NCBI GenBank assembly: GCA_006176705.1 | Contig: QRFJ01002490.1 | Span: 207,765 to 271,764 of the forward strand | Length of the DNA stretch: 64,000 nucleotides | Origin: Cocos nucifera | Lineage: Eukaryota; Streptophyta; Magnoliopsida; Arecales; Arecaceae | Direction of reading: 5' to 3' | In this document: one piece after another, positions 22,230-32,179 of the stretch | How the letters are laid out: every line of letters begins with the position of its first letter | Numbering within the stretch: position 1 is the first letter of the stretch | Notes under the pieces: model-generated | The model's input: the letters and a program-made list of their open reading frames with translations, nothing else | The model's database searches: none | What the model was told of the DNA's origin: nothing | Made by a program: the position numbers and the translations under genes

Positions 22230-24503
22230 TGTTAGATATATATCCTAGAAGCCAGATTGACTGACACTTGTAATACATCTTCTAGGAGCATTTTTATAAT
22301 TTTAATTTTAAATTAATAAAAAAATTATTTTCTATCATATTATGTATTTAAAGTATTTATGATACATCTTTTGAGTTAATGGGTATGATAAGCGCATATT
22401 TTCAAGAGTTAAAAAATTAAGACATGTATTATCATAATTAACTCATAAATTGCTTTCAATCATAGGATCATCATGAAGATGATAATTAATCTGAAAGATC
22501 GATGTATGATTGCTTTTTTAGGATAAATGAGTCTTGAGTCTATGGTGTGGAGACATCGATGCGAAAGTATAGGTACTCATTAGAGAATGAGGGCACTGAG
22601 CGTGACCACCTTGAGTAGTCATAAAGATGTCTACCTTCTCGTCAATGACTAAACTTGATGCTGCAGTTGTGTGTCTAGTTCTTAGACCTGAGGTGCATTG
22701 GTAGTTCACGTCGAGTGTGTGATAGTTTGACTATACCATAACTCGATCTTCTAGCCATTCGGAATTCTGAGATGTATGTTAGCTATAGCATGTTCATTGT
22801 AGGGACTGGATCGCACCAAGATGGGATCTATCAATCTTGGTAGAGAAGGAGTAGTCCTATGATGATCATGAGATCGAGTTCTTAAGCCTATGGCCATGAC
22901 GGTGTGATGTAATAGAAAAGAGTTTTCTATTAGAATTTTACATTGAACTCGGATCGAATGATTCAATCATATGATGAGATGTTGGGTTTGATGAGTTCAC
23001 CTTAACCCTAATCCTATCGGGGCTTATGATAGAAGAACCTAATTATATAGATAGTTGCATCAAGAGGTTCACATTCAATTTTGATGGATTGCCACTATAT
23101 ACTGCTAGATGTCACTGATGGATTTTGGGAGCAATTAGAATAATCTTGATGATCGATCATTCTAATTATGTGAATTAGAAAAGTTTTGGTCCATTTAAAG
23201 ATGTTTGGATGATGTTGATGATAGAGATCATAACATGTCTCATTATGATATGGAACTAAACTTAACTGGATCACACAAATAAGGGTTTGGGTCTGGATGT
23301 GAACAATTGGGCTATTGCAGTTCGATTGATTTGGATTAGATCTAATTAGGTTTAAGAAAATCATGCTAGCACATGATTGAGCCTAACATTCTCATTTTGT
23401 AGTCTTTCTAGTTCATCTCAGCTGAGCCAAATCAATTTAAGCTCATCTAAAAATTCTATAAGGATTTTTTCTAGTCTGACTGGAGCTTGTTCAGGTTAGA
23501 AAAGAATTATCTTAATCCATCATATGGAAATAAGACAATACCTGCCAATTCTTGATACAACCTGCTATTTTTGGTTTTGTCAGAACATTGACCCGATCTT
23601 TGTAGGAATTGAAGGGTATGGTGTGCGCCCCCTATATTTTTGATCTAGGGTGCATGCTTAAAGGAGTTTTTATCAAGGATTTGAGGTGGGCACCCTATTT
23701 GGCATGCACACAATAAGAGGAGGCATGGAGGAAGAGTTTGTTATGGAACAATCTCTTGGAGATAATTCTCCATGCCACCCTCCTCTCTTTATCCCTTTTG
23801 TGTGACAATTCTAAGAGAATTTTGGGCGACAAAACTAGGTAGAGATCTAGTATTTCTTGTGGGAAATCAAATTAAAATTTGATTAAATCAAGTAATTAGA
23901 TTACTTGATCAAATTGGACTTTAGGGTTAGCACAGGGTCTACTTAAACCCTTCTTGTGCCCAAGGGTTTGCATCTTTGAGATCCCACACCCCAAGGCTGC
24001 CGCCTATTTTTCTCTCCATGCCTTCCTTCCCTATCCTCTCTCTCTCTTCTCCATGTCCAAGAGTTGGGCATGAGTTCCAGCAAAAGATCCTGGTGTTTTG
24101 GTGCAAAGATCAGGAAGAAACACAAGTTGTTCGTGTGATGAACGTGTGACCTTTAGGGACTATTTTGAAGGATCAACCAGAAGACATTGGATCTAATTTT
24201 TGAAGATCAAATTTAGAAGGAGAGTGCATCCAGATCCAACTCGAGTGGACTTTGACAGAGGTCAGGCACGTGCATGGCTAGATCTAGAATCTCGAGGGTC
24301 GACAGATCATCAATAGGATAACTGTTACCTTGAATAGGTATTAGATTTTATTCCTATTTCTATTCTAATTTTTATTTTTAATAATAGATCAATAAGATCA
24401 GATCCAAGAATGCTCATATCTGATTAGAAATTTATAAAAAAATTTTAAAATTTTTTGCTGTAGATCAGATCGATCCTATGGTGGAAAAATAATTTTTCCT
24501 TCA
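22230..24503 (+). repeat. 3' LTR of element E
   Basis: Begins TGTTAGATATA and ends TTTTTCCTTCA; 2274 bp. It is clearly diverged from the 5' LTR by many transitions. The minus-strand frame at 22518-22709 is the antisense LTR frame discussed in the findings. Confidence 0.92.
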
Positions 24504-24657
24504 CATACATGCATCCATGCATATATATATATATATATCTGTGTGTGTGTGTGTATGTATATACACATACATACATACATACATACATACATACACACAT
24601 ACATACATACATACATACATACATACATACATACATACATACATGTATGTATGTATG

Positions 24658-24688
<31 letters not shown>

Positions 24689-24805
24689 GTATGTGTATAT
24701 ATATATGTGTACGTGTGTGTATGTATGTATATATATGTGTACGTATGTACGTAGGTATGTATGTATGTAGATACATACATACACACATACACATATATAC
24801 ATACA

Positions 24806-24839
<34 letters not shown>

Positions 24840-25264
24840 GATACATACATACATACATACATACATACAAACATAGATACATACATACTTATATACATAG
24901 ATATATATGTGTGTGTGTGTGTCTATATATATAGATAGATACATACATCGATATATATGTACGGACATACGTACATACGTATGTATGTATGTTTGTATGT
25001 ATGTATATATATGTATCTATCAATCTATATATATATATACATATATACATATGTACGTACGTACATACATACTTACATACATAGATATATATGTATATAT
25101 ATATGTGTGTGTATGTATATGTATATATATATGTGTATATATATGTATGTATGTATGTATATACATGCATACATACGTACATACGTACGTACGTACATAC
25201 ATATATATAGATATGTATGTATATATAGATATGCATGTATATGTATGTATACAAACATATATAC
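24504..25264. repeat. Tetranucleotide microsatellite with inversions
   Basis: About 760 bp of CATA/TATG, TA, GT and ACGT-type units. Pure (ACAT)n changes abruptly to (ATGT)n at 24642/24643, with further switch points near 24767 and around 24950-25250, so long stretches can pair with themselves. The long open frames on both strands (Tyr-Ile-His and Met-Tyr-Val-Cys repeats) are artefacts of the repeat. Confidence 0.97.
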
Positions 25265-26573
25265 TGTTGCCCAGCTAAACAACCCAAGAGGGTGGGGGTG
25301 TATTAGATTTTTAAAAACTTAAAATAGATATGTGCAGTGAAAATGATTGAATCCTAAGTGAAATGGATGTGAGAGCAATGAAATGAAGAAGCAATAGCAT
25401 ACACACACAAACAAGAGAATTTTATGTTGGTTCGGTGCACTCCCAGCACCTACGTCCACTCCCCAAGCAAGACTCTTGAAAATTTTACTATAATCCCGCA
25501 AGATTATAGCCGAATAGTTTTTCTACGCTCACTATCCCAAAACTCAATTGGTTTTTCCTTAGGTTCACTAACCACAATTCTTACAACAATCAAACAAAGC
25601 AATTTGAAACAATTAGTGGGGAGAAAAACCCCAAGAACCCAAGTTTTAGTTCCTGCTGAAACCAAGGACGCGAAAATAAATAATGAAGATTTACAACATA
25701 CAAAGCTCCTTTAAATGAGCTGAATCATTATCGTTGCAGTTCGTTGAATGCTTCTTGAATGCTTGAAATTATTGCATTTTAGATCTTAAGAGAACTTGAG
25801 TGAAAAGGATTTGCTCGCGGAAAACTTGGCGTTCGTTGCTTTTTCTCTCATTTTTCTTAGATGATCTAAATGTACATCTTTTAGCTTTTATATCTGGAGC
25901 ATTCATTCTCATCTAGTTATGATTGGAGTCTAGAAAAAGTAAAATCTGACCGTTGGAGAGCAATAGATAGTCGTTGGAAGTGAGAAAATCCAACCTAGAA
26001 TGCTTCACCAAAAAGATGTTGCCATGTCTCGAGATCTCTCGGTTTGTCTTGAGACATCTCGCCAAATTTTGAGGCCTCTTGGTTTGATCAGGAGATCTCT
26101 CACCTTTAGTCGCTCAAAAAATAGCTTTCTAGAAAAAATATATTGCTTGAGATCGAGAGCTTTCGATTTTGAACGAGATGTCTCGCCGAAACCATGAGAC
26201 CTCTTGAGAATCCTATAAGACCTTTTGCTCTCAGAGTATAGAAACTATGTTTTTATCTCCTGAGATTAAGAGCTCTCGAGATTAACTTAAGACCTCTCAA
26301 AATCATGCCAGAAGCAAATTTGGGCATGCCAGGCCACACGAGAGCTCTCAAAAAAAATTTAAGACCTCTCAAAAATTGCTTTAAGGCTATTTGGAGAGAT
26401 TTTTTTTCTACCAATTAAGAAAATTTGATTTTCATTTGAATTAGACTTTATGTCATCCTTATTTTGGTCAAAGAGCTCTCTTTTTTCTAATATTTGATTA
26501 CTTAAAATAAAATATATTAGTAATCATTTGCTTTAATGTTTGATCATCATCAAAATTACTTAGGGGATCAACA
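25265..26573 (-). repeat. 3' LTR of element G
   Basis: 1309 bp with inverted termini TGTTG...CAACA, followed on the right by the purine tract on the minus strand. It contains GGTTCGGTGCACTCCCAG and CCACTCCCCAAGCAAG, conserved in LTRs of this group as I know them. 26020-26400 holds about ten degenerate GAGA[C/T]CTCTCG-like motifs. Confidence 0.82.
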
Positions 26574-26584
26574 ATCTTCTTCTT
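26574..26584 (-). other. Polypurine tract of G
   Basis: AAGAAGAAGAT on the minus strand directly before the LTR start TGTTGATCCCC. Confidence 0.75.
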
Positions 26585-27113
26585 TTTGATGATGACAAAA
26601 TATCAAGCAATTTATAAAAAGAATGTAAGCGATACATATATCATGAATGAATGAATGAAAGAGTATGACATGCTTAATTTTAAGAGTGCTCAAATTCTCA
26701 ATGATATACACAATGTATTAACAATGCTCTTTTTATTTTTATGGGATATATTAATGCTCCCCCTTAATATATACTCTTTTGATATATTAATGCTCTCCCT
26801 TAATGTATGCTCTTTTAATTTGTATGGGATTAAATATATTTTTTTGTGTTTATTATACTTTTTCTCTTAATTTTTCTCTCCCTTTTTGTCAACATCAAAA
26901 TCATAGTTTAGAAATATAATTATGAGAGTTAAACATAATGGTAAAGAAGGAAAGAGCATAATGAAAAAAGTTTGATTTCATTGCATAAGACTAAAATTAT
27001 AATGATAAAGTTGTATATTGATTTACAAAAAGTAGATCTATACCAATATACCCAAGAGTACATTAAGCAACATAAGAGAGGTACACCAAGCAACATAAAA
27101 AAAAAAACTAGAT
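26585..27113 (-). other. 3' untranslated spacer of G
   Basis: AT-rich noncoding sequence between the env-like ORF and the LTR. Two tandem copies of an ATTAATGCTCCC...ACTCTTTT unit lie at 26745-26815. Confidence 0.6.
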
Positions 27114-28480
27114 CTATTCCTCATCAGAGAGGAACTCTATGATTGGTTCAGAGAAGGATCTTAGTCTAGAGGATGATAAGTGAGGTGCAGGTCGAGAAGA
27201 TGGTGAGGGTCGAGAAGTGGTTGGAGTCCGAGATCCAAGGCTACCAATCTGATTTATAATTTGCCACAATGAAGAGATGAGCACTTCGGTAGTGGTGCAC
27301 TGGATGATGATGTTCTCCTCTAGTCTATTTACAATTCTGGCTATCTCAGATAATAGAAGTTCAATCTGAGTTGACAACCCATGTTGTTCCTTCTCCAAAA
27401 TTTCAAGCCTTTGAGATAATCCACAAAGTTGCTGGCTAAGCATTTCAATTTGTCCCTCAGATGATATCCTTTGTTTCTCAATGCTCACCAATGGCTGATG
27501 TTTTACACTGGAGAGGATGTCAATGAACCTTTCAGACACTCTTTGAACTACTTCCTCTACCACCCTTTCAATTAAGCTTTTTTGATCAAAAATAAAAGGA
27601 GGCACTGGAGCATGACTTGAAGGTCCTTGTGGAGTATGTGGAGATCCTGGTGTGGTGAATGAATGTCCAGAAGTAGAGGATGATGGTGGAGGAGCTGGAG
27701 ACCTGTGCTCCTCAGGCTCATTTCTAGTAGCAGCTTCTTCATATGTCCTTATCCATTTGTCATCCTTTTTCATAAATTTCATTCTATTCAAAGTTTTCTT
27801 ATTTATATAGTTGGTGTGAGCCAACTTCTTGAAGTCTTCACCTTCTAGATTAACATGAAAATTCTTAAAAATTAGAGTAAAAATTATCTCATAGGGCGGA
27901 CAAGCTTTGCTTTTGTTGGCTATGTCCTTTAACTATTGAAGCATTAGAGATGAAAAATTCATGGGTGTCCTGGTTACAAAGTAGAACATAACAGTCGGTT
28001 CTTTCTTCGCAATCCAGTCATATCTTTCTACATTTGGAAAAATTATATGACTCATAATGCAATGTAATAATCTCATTTCCACTGAGAGATGATGTGAGAC
28101 TAATTATTGATTTTCATCTACATTTTTTCTTTCCAAAATGCACTTTAAAGCTTCAGCTTTATTCCTTAAATTTAGATAACAATCTCCAAACCTAGGTATT
28201 TCTAAGAGTTTCCCAATCTTTCTTTCATCCAAAGAGATGTGCACTCCTTTAACAATAGATTCTATCCTTGATGCTTGCTCAATAGATATTTACCTCAAGA
28301 GTACACGGCTTCTCCTAGTCTTGCTGTCTGATCCATGATCCAATATGTAAGTGTTCCATATCTAGGTATCCAATGTCAATATTTTGACCTATTGGAGCAG
28401 TTCTTGTGGTGACAAAAAGATGAGCCCATGAAGAAGAGGTGGACAAATATGCTTGGGCCATGTCCCGCTACCGCTTTGCC
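27114..28480 (-). pseudogene. env-like third ORF of element G
   Basis: The last 236 codons (27114-27824) are open. A basic N-terminal part contains KKDDKWIRTYEEAATRNEPE. A Pro/Ser/Thr-rich stretch follows (about residues 40-80), then long heptad-like coiled-coil segments (about 85-200) and an acidic end FLSDEE. Upstream, 27825-28200 reads as the plant transposon-protein domain that precedes such tails (for example CIMSHIIFPNVERYDW) but has at least one stop. The position after RNase H fits the env-like ORF of SIRE/Maximus elements. Whether these proteins ever acted as envelopes is not established, and I see no clear membrane span or signal peptide. Confidence 0.65.
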
Positions 28481-28955
28481 CTAGCTTCAGTTGAAGGAGT
28501 GACGGATGGTCTTTGGGCGGCGAGGGTTCTCTTCTTTAGAGCCACTGGAGTTGGATTTGGATGGAAAGCCAATAGAACAGTAATTCAAGGAGTTTGGAGG
28601 AGTGGATGGGAGTTTGGAAAAGTTTTGGGGGAGAGGTCTCGGAAAAATGAAAGAAATGAATGAGAGAGGGAACCTCTCGGAAGATCGATTAAAAAGGGCC
28701 CTACAAAACTTGAGAGCTCTCATCCTAAAGATGAGATGTCTAGAAAAATCGAGACCTCTCGCTTTTAAAGCAAGAGGTCTCAGAATACTGTCGAGGTCTC
28801 GTGTATAAACCAAAACTTCTCAAGCACAAGAGGAAAAATTAGAATGAAAAAGGAAATTTGAAGCTGATTTTTCTTGATTTTTCAAAATTGAATTGGGGAT
28901 ATTTAGGATGTTAAAAGGAGACCAAAAATAATCCAATAAATTTAAATAGATATTT
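28481..28955 (-). other. Spacer between pol and env-like ORF of G
   Basis: Contains the likely N-terminal part of the env-like frame near 28490-28660 (Pro/Ser-rich, minus strand). At 28660-28810 it carries several GAGACCTCTCG and GAGAGCTCTC motifs like those in the G LTR. Overlapping frames on the plus strand are probably shadows. Confidence 0.5.
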
Positions 28956-29674
28956 TTATAGAGGATCACAAATACCAAGTTCATCCCAGATTTTTGAAAA
29001 TCTATTTTCGTTTAAAGGTTTTGTAAAAATGTTAGCCAGTTGATTTTCAATTGACATAAATTCAAGCATTATGTTATTATTTTGAACATGATCTCTTATG
29101 AAGTGATGTCTAATTTCAATGTGCTTAGTTCTTGAATGTTGAATAGGATTTTTTGTCAAGTTTATGGCACTAGTGTTATAACACCTAATGGGTATTTTGT
29201 TTTGCTTAAATTCAAAGTCTTCGAGCTATTGCTTGATCCATAATATTTGAGCACAGCAACTTTCCACAGCAATATATTCGGTCCCAGCCGTTGACAGTGC
29301 TATTGAGTTTTGCTTCTTGCTATACCAAGAGATCAAGTTCAATCCTAAAAATTCGCAGGTGCCACTTATACTTTTTCTATCTATTCTACATTCCCCATAG
29401 TCTGCATCAGTGTATCCAATCAATTCAATAGAGGATTGTTTTGAGTACTAAAGTCCTAGGTTATGTATGTAGATCAAATATCTAAAAATTTTTTTGACAG
29501 CTAGTAAGCGAGATTCTTTAGGATTAGATTGAAATATAGCATATATACATACACTAAATAATATATCAAGCCTACTTGTAATTAAGTAGGATAGGGATCT
29601 AATTATACCTCTATAGAGCTTTTCATTTACGATTTTATCATTTTCATCTTTGTCGAGTTTGCATGAGGGGCTAA
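28956..29674 (-). pseudogene. RT C-terminus and RNase H of element G
   Basis: The minus strand reads CKLDKDENDKIVNEKLYRG and SLSYLITSRLDILFSVCIYA (end of RT), then IGYTDADYGECRIDRKSISG and ALSTAGTEYIAVESCCAQIL (RNase H with the DAD and EYIA catalytic areas), then SRTKHIEIRHHFIRDHVQNN and the end near QLANIFTKPLNENRF. Stops separate the pieces. The YVDD region lies beyond 29674, where H interrupts. Confidence 0.88.
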
Positions 29675-29870
29675 TGAAGGAAAATCTCATTTTCCACCAT
29701 AGGATCATCCAGGTCTAATCAGATCTAAGGCAGATTTTTCTAAAAAAAATTCTTATGATCTGATCAAATCTAAAAGTTCTCAAATTTGATCATGGTGATC
29801 TGATATTAAATATAAAAATTAAATTTAAATAAGAAACATCTGATGTAACTAATTAGGATAATATGATTAC
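29675..29870 (-). repeat. LTR fragment H (U5 end) inside G
   Basis: Starts TGAAGGAAAATCTC on the plus strand, like the 3' LTR ends of the A-F family, and matches their U5 by eye for about 196 bp up to the CACTA terminus. It entered G's RT; the rest lies past the CACTA element, outside the window. Confidence 0.75.
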
Positions 29871-30160
29871 CACTACCATAGAATAGGACTATGATAGTGG
29901 TTCATAATCACTACCGTAGTCTAAAAAATCACTGTCATAGCCTATGGCAGTGGTTCTTTAACCGTTGCCACTGCCGCCATCACCGTAGGCCTATGGCAGC
30001 AGTTATTATAGCAGTTACAAGAACCGCTGCCATAGACCTGAGCTATGGCAACGATTTTCAAACCACTATTATAGGTCTAATGCAGCGGTTGCTACATGAC
30101 TTACAACCTCGCTTGGCATGTCTATGATAGTGATTTTGAAACTGCTATCATAGCTTTTAA
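29871..30160 (-). repeat. CACTA terminus with subterminal repeats
   Basis: About a dozen copies of a CTATGGCAGTGGTT-like motif in both orientations (for example CTATGATAGTGGTT, AACCGCTGCCATAG, CTATGGCAGCAGTT) lie directly inside the CACTA end. In En/Spm such repeats are the sites bound by the element's own DNA-binding protein. Confidence 0.88.
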
Positions 30161-30334
30161 ATAATAAAAAAATAAAATTTTTAATTTTTTATATATTTTA
30201 CCTGATAAATACAAAGATATATATAACATAATAAAAAATATAAGTAAATATTATAAATACAAGAATATTTCTAAAATGCTCTAATTTTATTATCGAATAA
30301 AATTTATTATAATATTTTTTTAAAAAGAAATACA

Positions 30335-31700
30335 TCAAAAGTCTCCTAAATCTATATCATCATCGTCGTCATCGAAAGATGGAGCACGAGCTAGAGGAGC
30401 TGGAGCAGGAGCTGAAGGGGCTGGAGCTGTAGGAGCTAAAGCTGAAACATCAGCCAACATGTCCTCAATGCCTGTGAAGTCTACTCCATAATACGAGCTG
30501 AGCCTCATCAACATGATGCTTAGAACACCCTCTAGATGAGATGTGCGCTCCTCAGCATGAGCAGCCCATGTCGTAGCTTGATCTGCCTATGCTAACACCT
30601 TCTCAAGCTGCTCCCGACTAACAATATCAAAAGCATGTGAAGAGACACTCGTCTCAGATCAGTAGCTCATCGACATATGTTCGAACCTACATTGGATCCT
30701 TCTAGAGTGCTCAGGCCCCAAGACCTAAGATAGATAGTCATGGGGGCTGGAGGTGTCTGGGCTCTCGCTTGCGAGCACATCTAACTGCTCCTATAATTAT
30801 AAATTTAAATAAAATTTTATAAGGAATGCTATAATACTGATCATATATACTAATATATTTATTACTTACAAAAATTCTTTCAATCATTGCATTCATCAGC
30901 CTGCCCTTCTTATCCGTACGGCTGGATTGAAAAATCTTGCTACGGTTGGGCATTACCCCCTCTCTCATCAACTATAATAATGGATCAATTTATTAAAAAT
31001 ATATAAAAAAAATTATTAATTTAATTTATAAATAAAGATTTAAAATTTATTATCTCTCTATGCACATGACTGGCCATAGACTCATGGCCAAGAGTGTGCA
31101 TGTACTCTTGGACTGTCCGATTCTCTCGATTCTGATGGAGATAGACTAAGAAGTATTCAAATAAATAATAAATATTTAAATAGTATTTAAATATAATTTT
31201 AAGCATATTGAAAAATTTAAAAATTAAAAATTTTACCTTGAACTCCTGGCTCCTCCAATGTCTAACCATCCCCTTCCACTGACTCGGGGGACAGTCCTAT
31301 ATCCAAGAAACAAGCTCCTCTGAAGTATCTTATCGATGCTCAAGCCATCCTTTATGGAGCTTGACCTTATAGCCCTGGTATAACTCTCCAATCTTCTTCA
31401 ATCAGATATCTTGAACCCTCTCATGATCTAGAAAGTCGTACCTCCTCTACATAAAAGTTATCAAAAGTCAGTTACCAAATTATTCTAATCAAAGTGTAAA
31501 TATATCAAATGCATAAATATAATTAAGATATACTTATTCATATCTCCTCCCATACCCGATCCCTGACACCAACATCCATCAATCGTCAGTCTATGGGCAA
31601 TACTGGAATGATGTTGGACTGCCTTGCAAGCACTCCAAAAAAGGAATTTATCTCCCGCGTGGTCTCTCCTACTAGCATCCCATCCGCATCATACTGCACG
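30335..31700 (-). pseudogene. TNPA/Transposase_24-like gene of the CACTA element
   Basis: In minus order, pieces of a Ptta/En/Spm-type protein can be read: WRSQEF near 31250, then a conserved MPNRSKIFQSSRTDKKGRL block at 30895-30960, then an Ala/Pro-rich tail and the acidic end FDDDDDDIDLGDF with TGA at 30335-30337. AT-rich gaps at 30790-30870 and 30975-31240 look like introns. Frame breaks near 30660-30740 suggest decay. By family knowledge this second gene binds the subterminal repeats and helps TNP2. Confidence 0.65.
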
Positions 31701-32179
31701 ATCACCTGATGCTGGCGGTTTCACACATGCGGCATGCATGTGGGACTGTAAAATATCCTACTGGATGATACACCTGCAATGAAAATACATTATGCAAATA
31801 TATAAGTATATAAATAATATATATAAAACATAAATAAATAACATAATAAAACCATACACTGATATGCAAGTGTCGTAGCATGTGTCGGAGATGTGATTGA
31901 TGGTGGAGGCTCAAATGTCGATGGAGTAGATGTCGGTGGTGGAGTAGATGTCGATAGTCCATGGACAATTGATGTGGAGGTAGATGGAGTATGCTTCGAC
32001 TATGACTCAAATGTAGAGCTCTGTGTAGTCCATCGAGATGGGGGGTGAAAGCTAGATGGCATTTCAGTGCCATCATAACCTGCAACGTTAATGAACGTTA
32101 ATCAATATAACATGTTGAATAATAATATTAGTATAGCATTAATAAATAGACTCTAATATTTATACCAGAATGTTGAAGT
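31701..32179 (-). other. CACTA internal region, Pro/Thr/Ser-rich frame
   Basis: 31860-32060 can be read on the minus strand as a low-complexity Ser/Thr/Pro-rich linker, probably the N-terminal part of the TNPA-like gene. 31780-31850 and 32085-32170 are AT-rich and intron-like. No domain is seen. Confidence 0.4.

Larger units (their letters stand above)
3902..24503 (+). mobile_element. Copia element E, old and full-length, interrupted by F
   Basis: Complete LTR to LTR on the plus strand: 5' LTR 3902-6185, internal 6186-11819 and 22015-22229, 3' LTR 22230-24503. Element F occupies 11820-22014. The flanking 5-mers are CATGC (3897-3901) and CATAC (24504-24508), a target duplication with one mismatch inside the CATA repeat. 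The two LTRs differ at roughly one base in six over the first 250 bp by eye, so the insertion is old. The coding region is full of stops. Pol resembles TNT1-94-type copia polyproteins; I do not assign a clade. Confidence 0.92.
25265..29674 (-). mobile_element. Copia element G with env-like region, 3' half only
   Basis: In minus-strand order it shows RT end and RNase H (28956-29674), an env-like region (27114-28480), a polypurine tract and a 3' LTR (25265-26573). RNase H followed by an extra ORF before the 3' LTR is typical of the SIRE/Maximus group of plant copia elements. LTR fragment H cuts it at 29675, and its 5' half is not in the window. It abuts the microsatellite, so it probably also inserted there. 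Confidence 0.85.

Noticed and set aside
24445..25322. Several open frames over 100 codons on both strands
   Set aside because: They are translations of CATA/TATG repeats; overlapping frames are open on both strands because the repeat units contain no stop codons.
28439..28808. Plus-strand frames of 68-74 codons in element G
   Set aside because: They oppose the element's sense strand and overlap the Pro/Ser-rich start of the env-like frame.
30371..30480. GC-richer GAGCTGGAGCAGGAGCTG stretch as a separate minisatellite
   Set aside because: It is read on the minus strand as the Ala/Pro-rich tail just before the acidic end of the TNPA-like protein.
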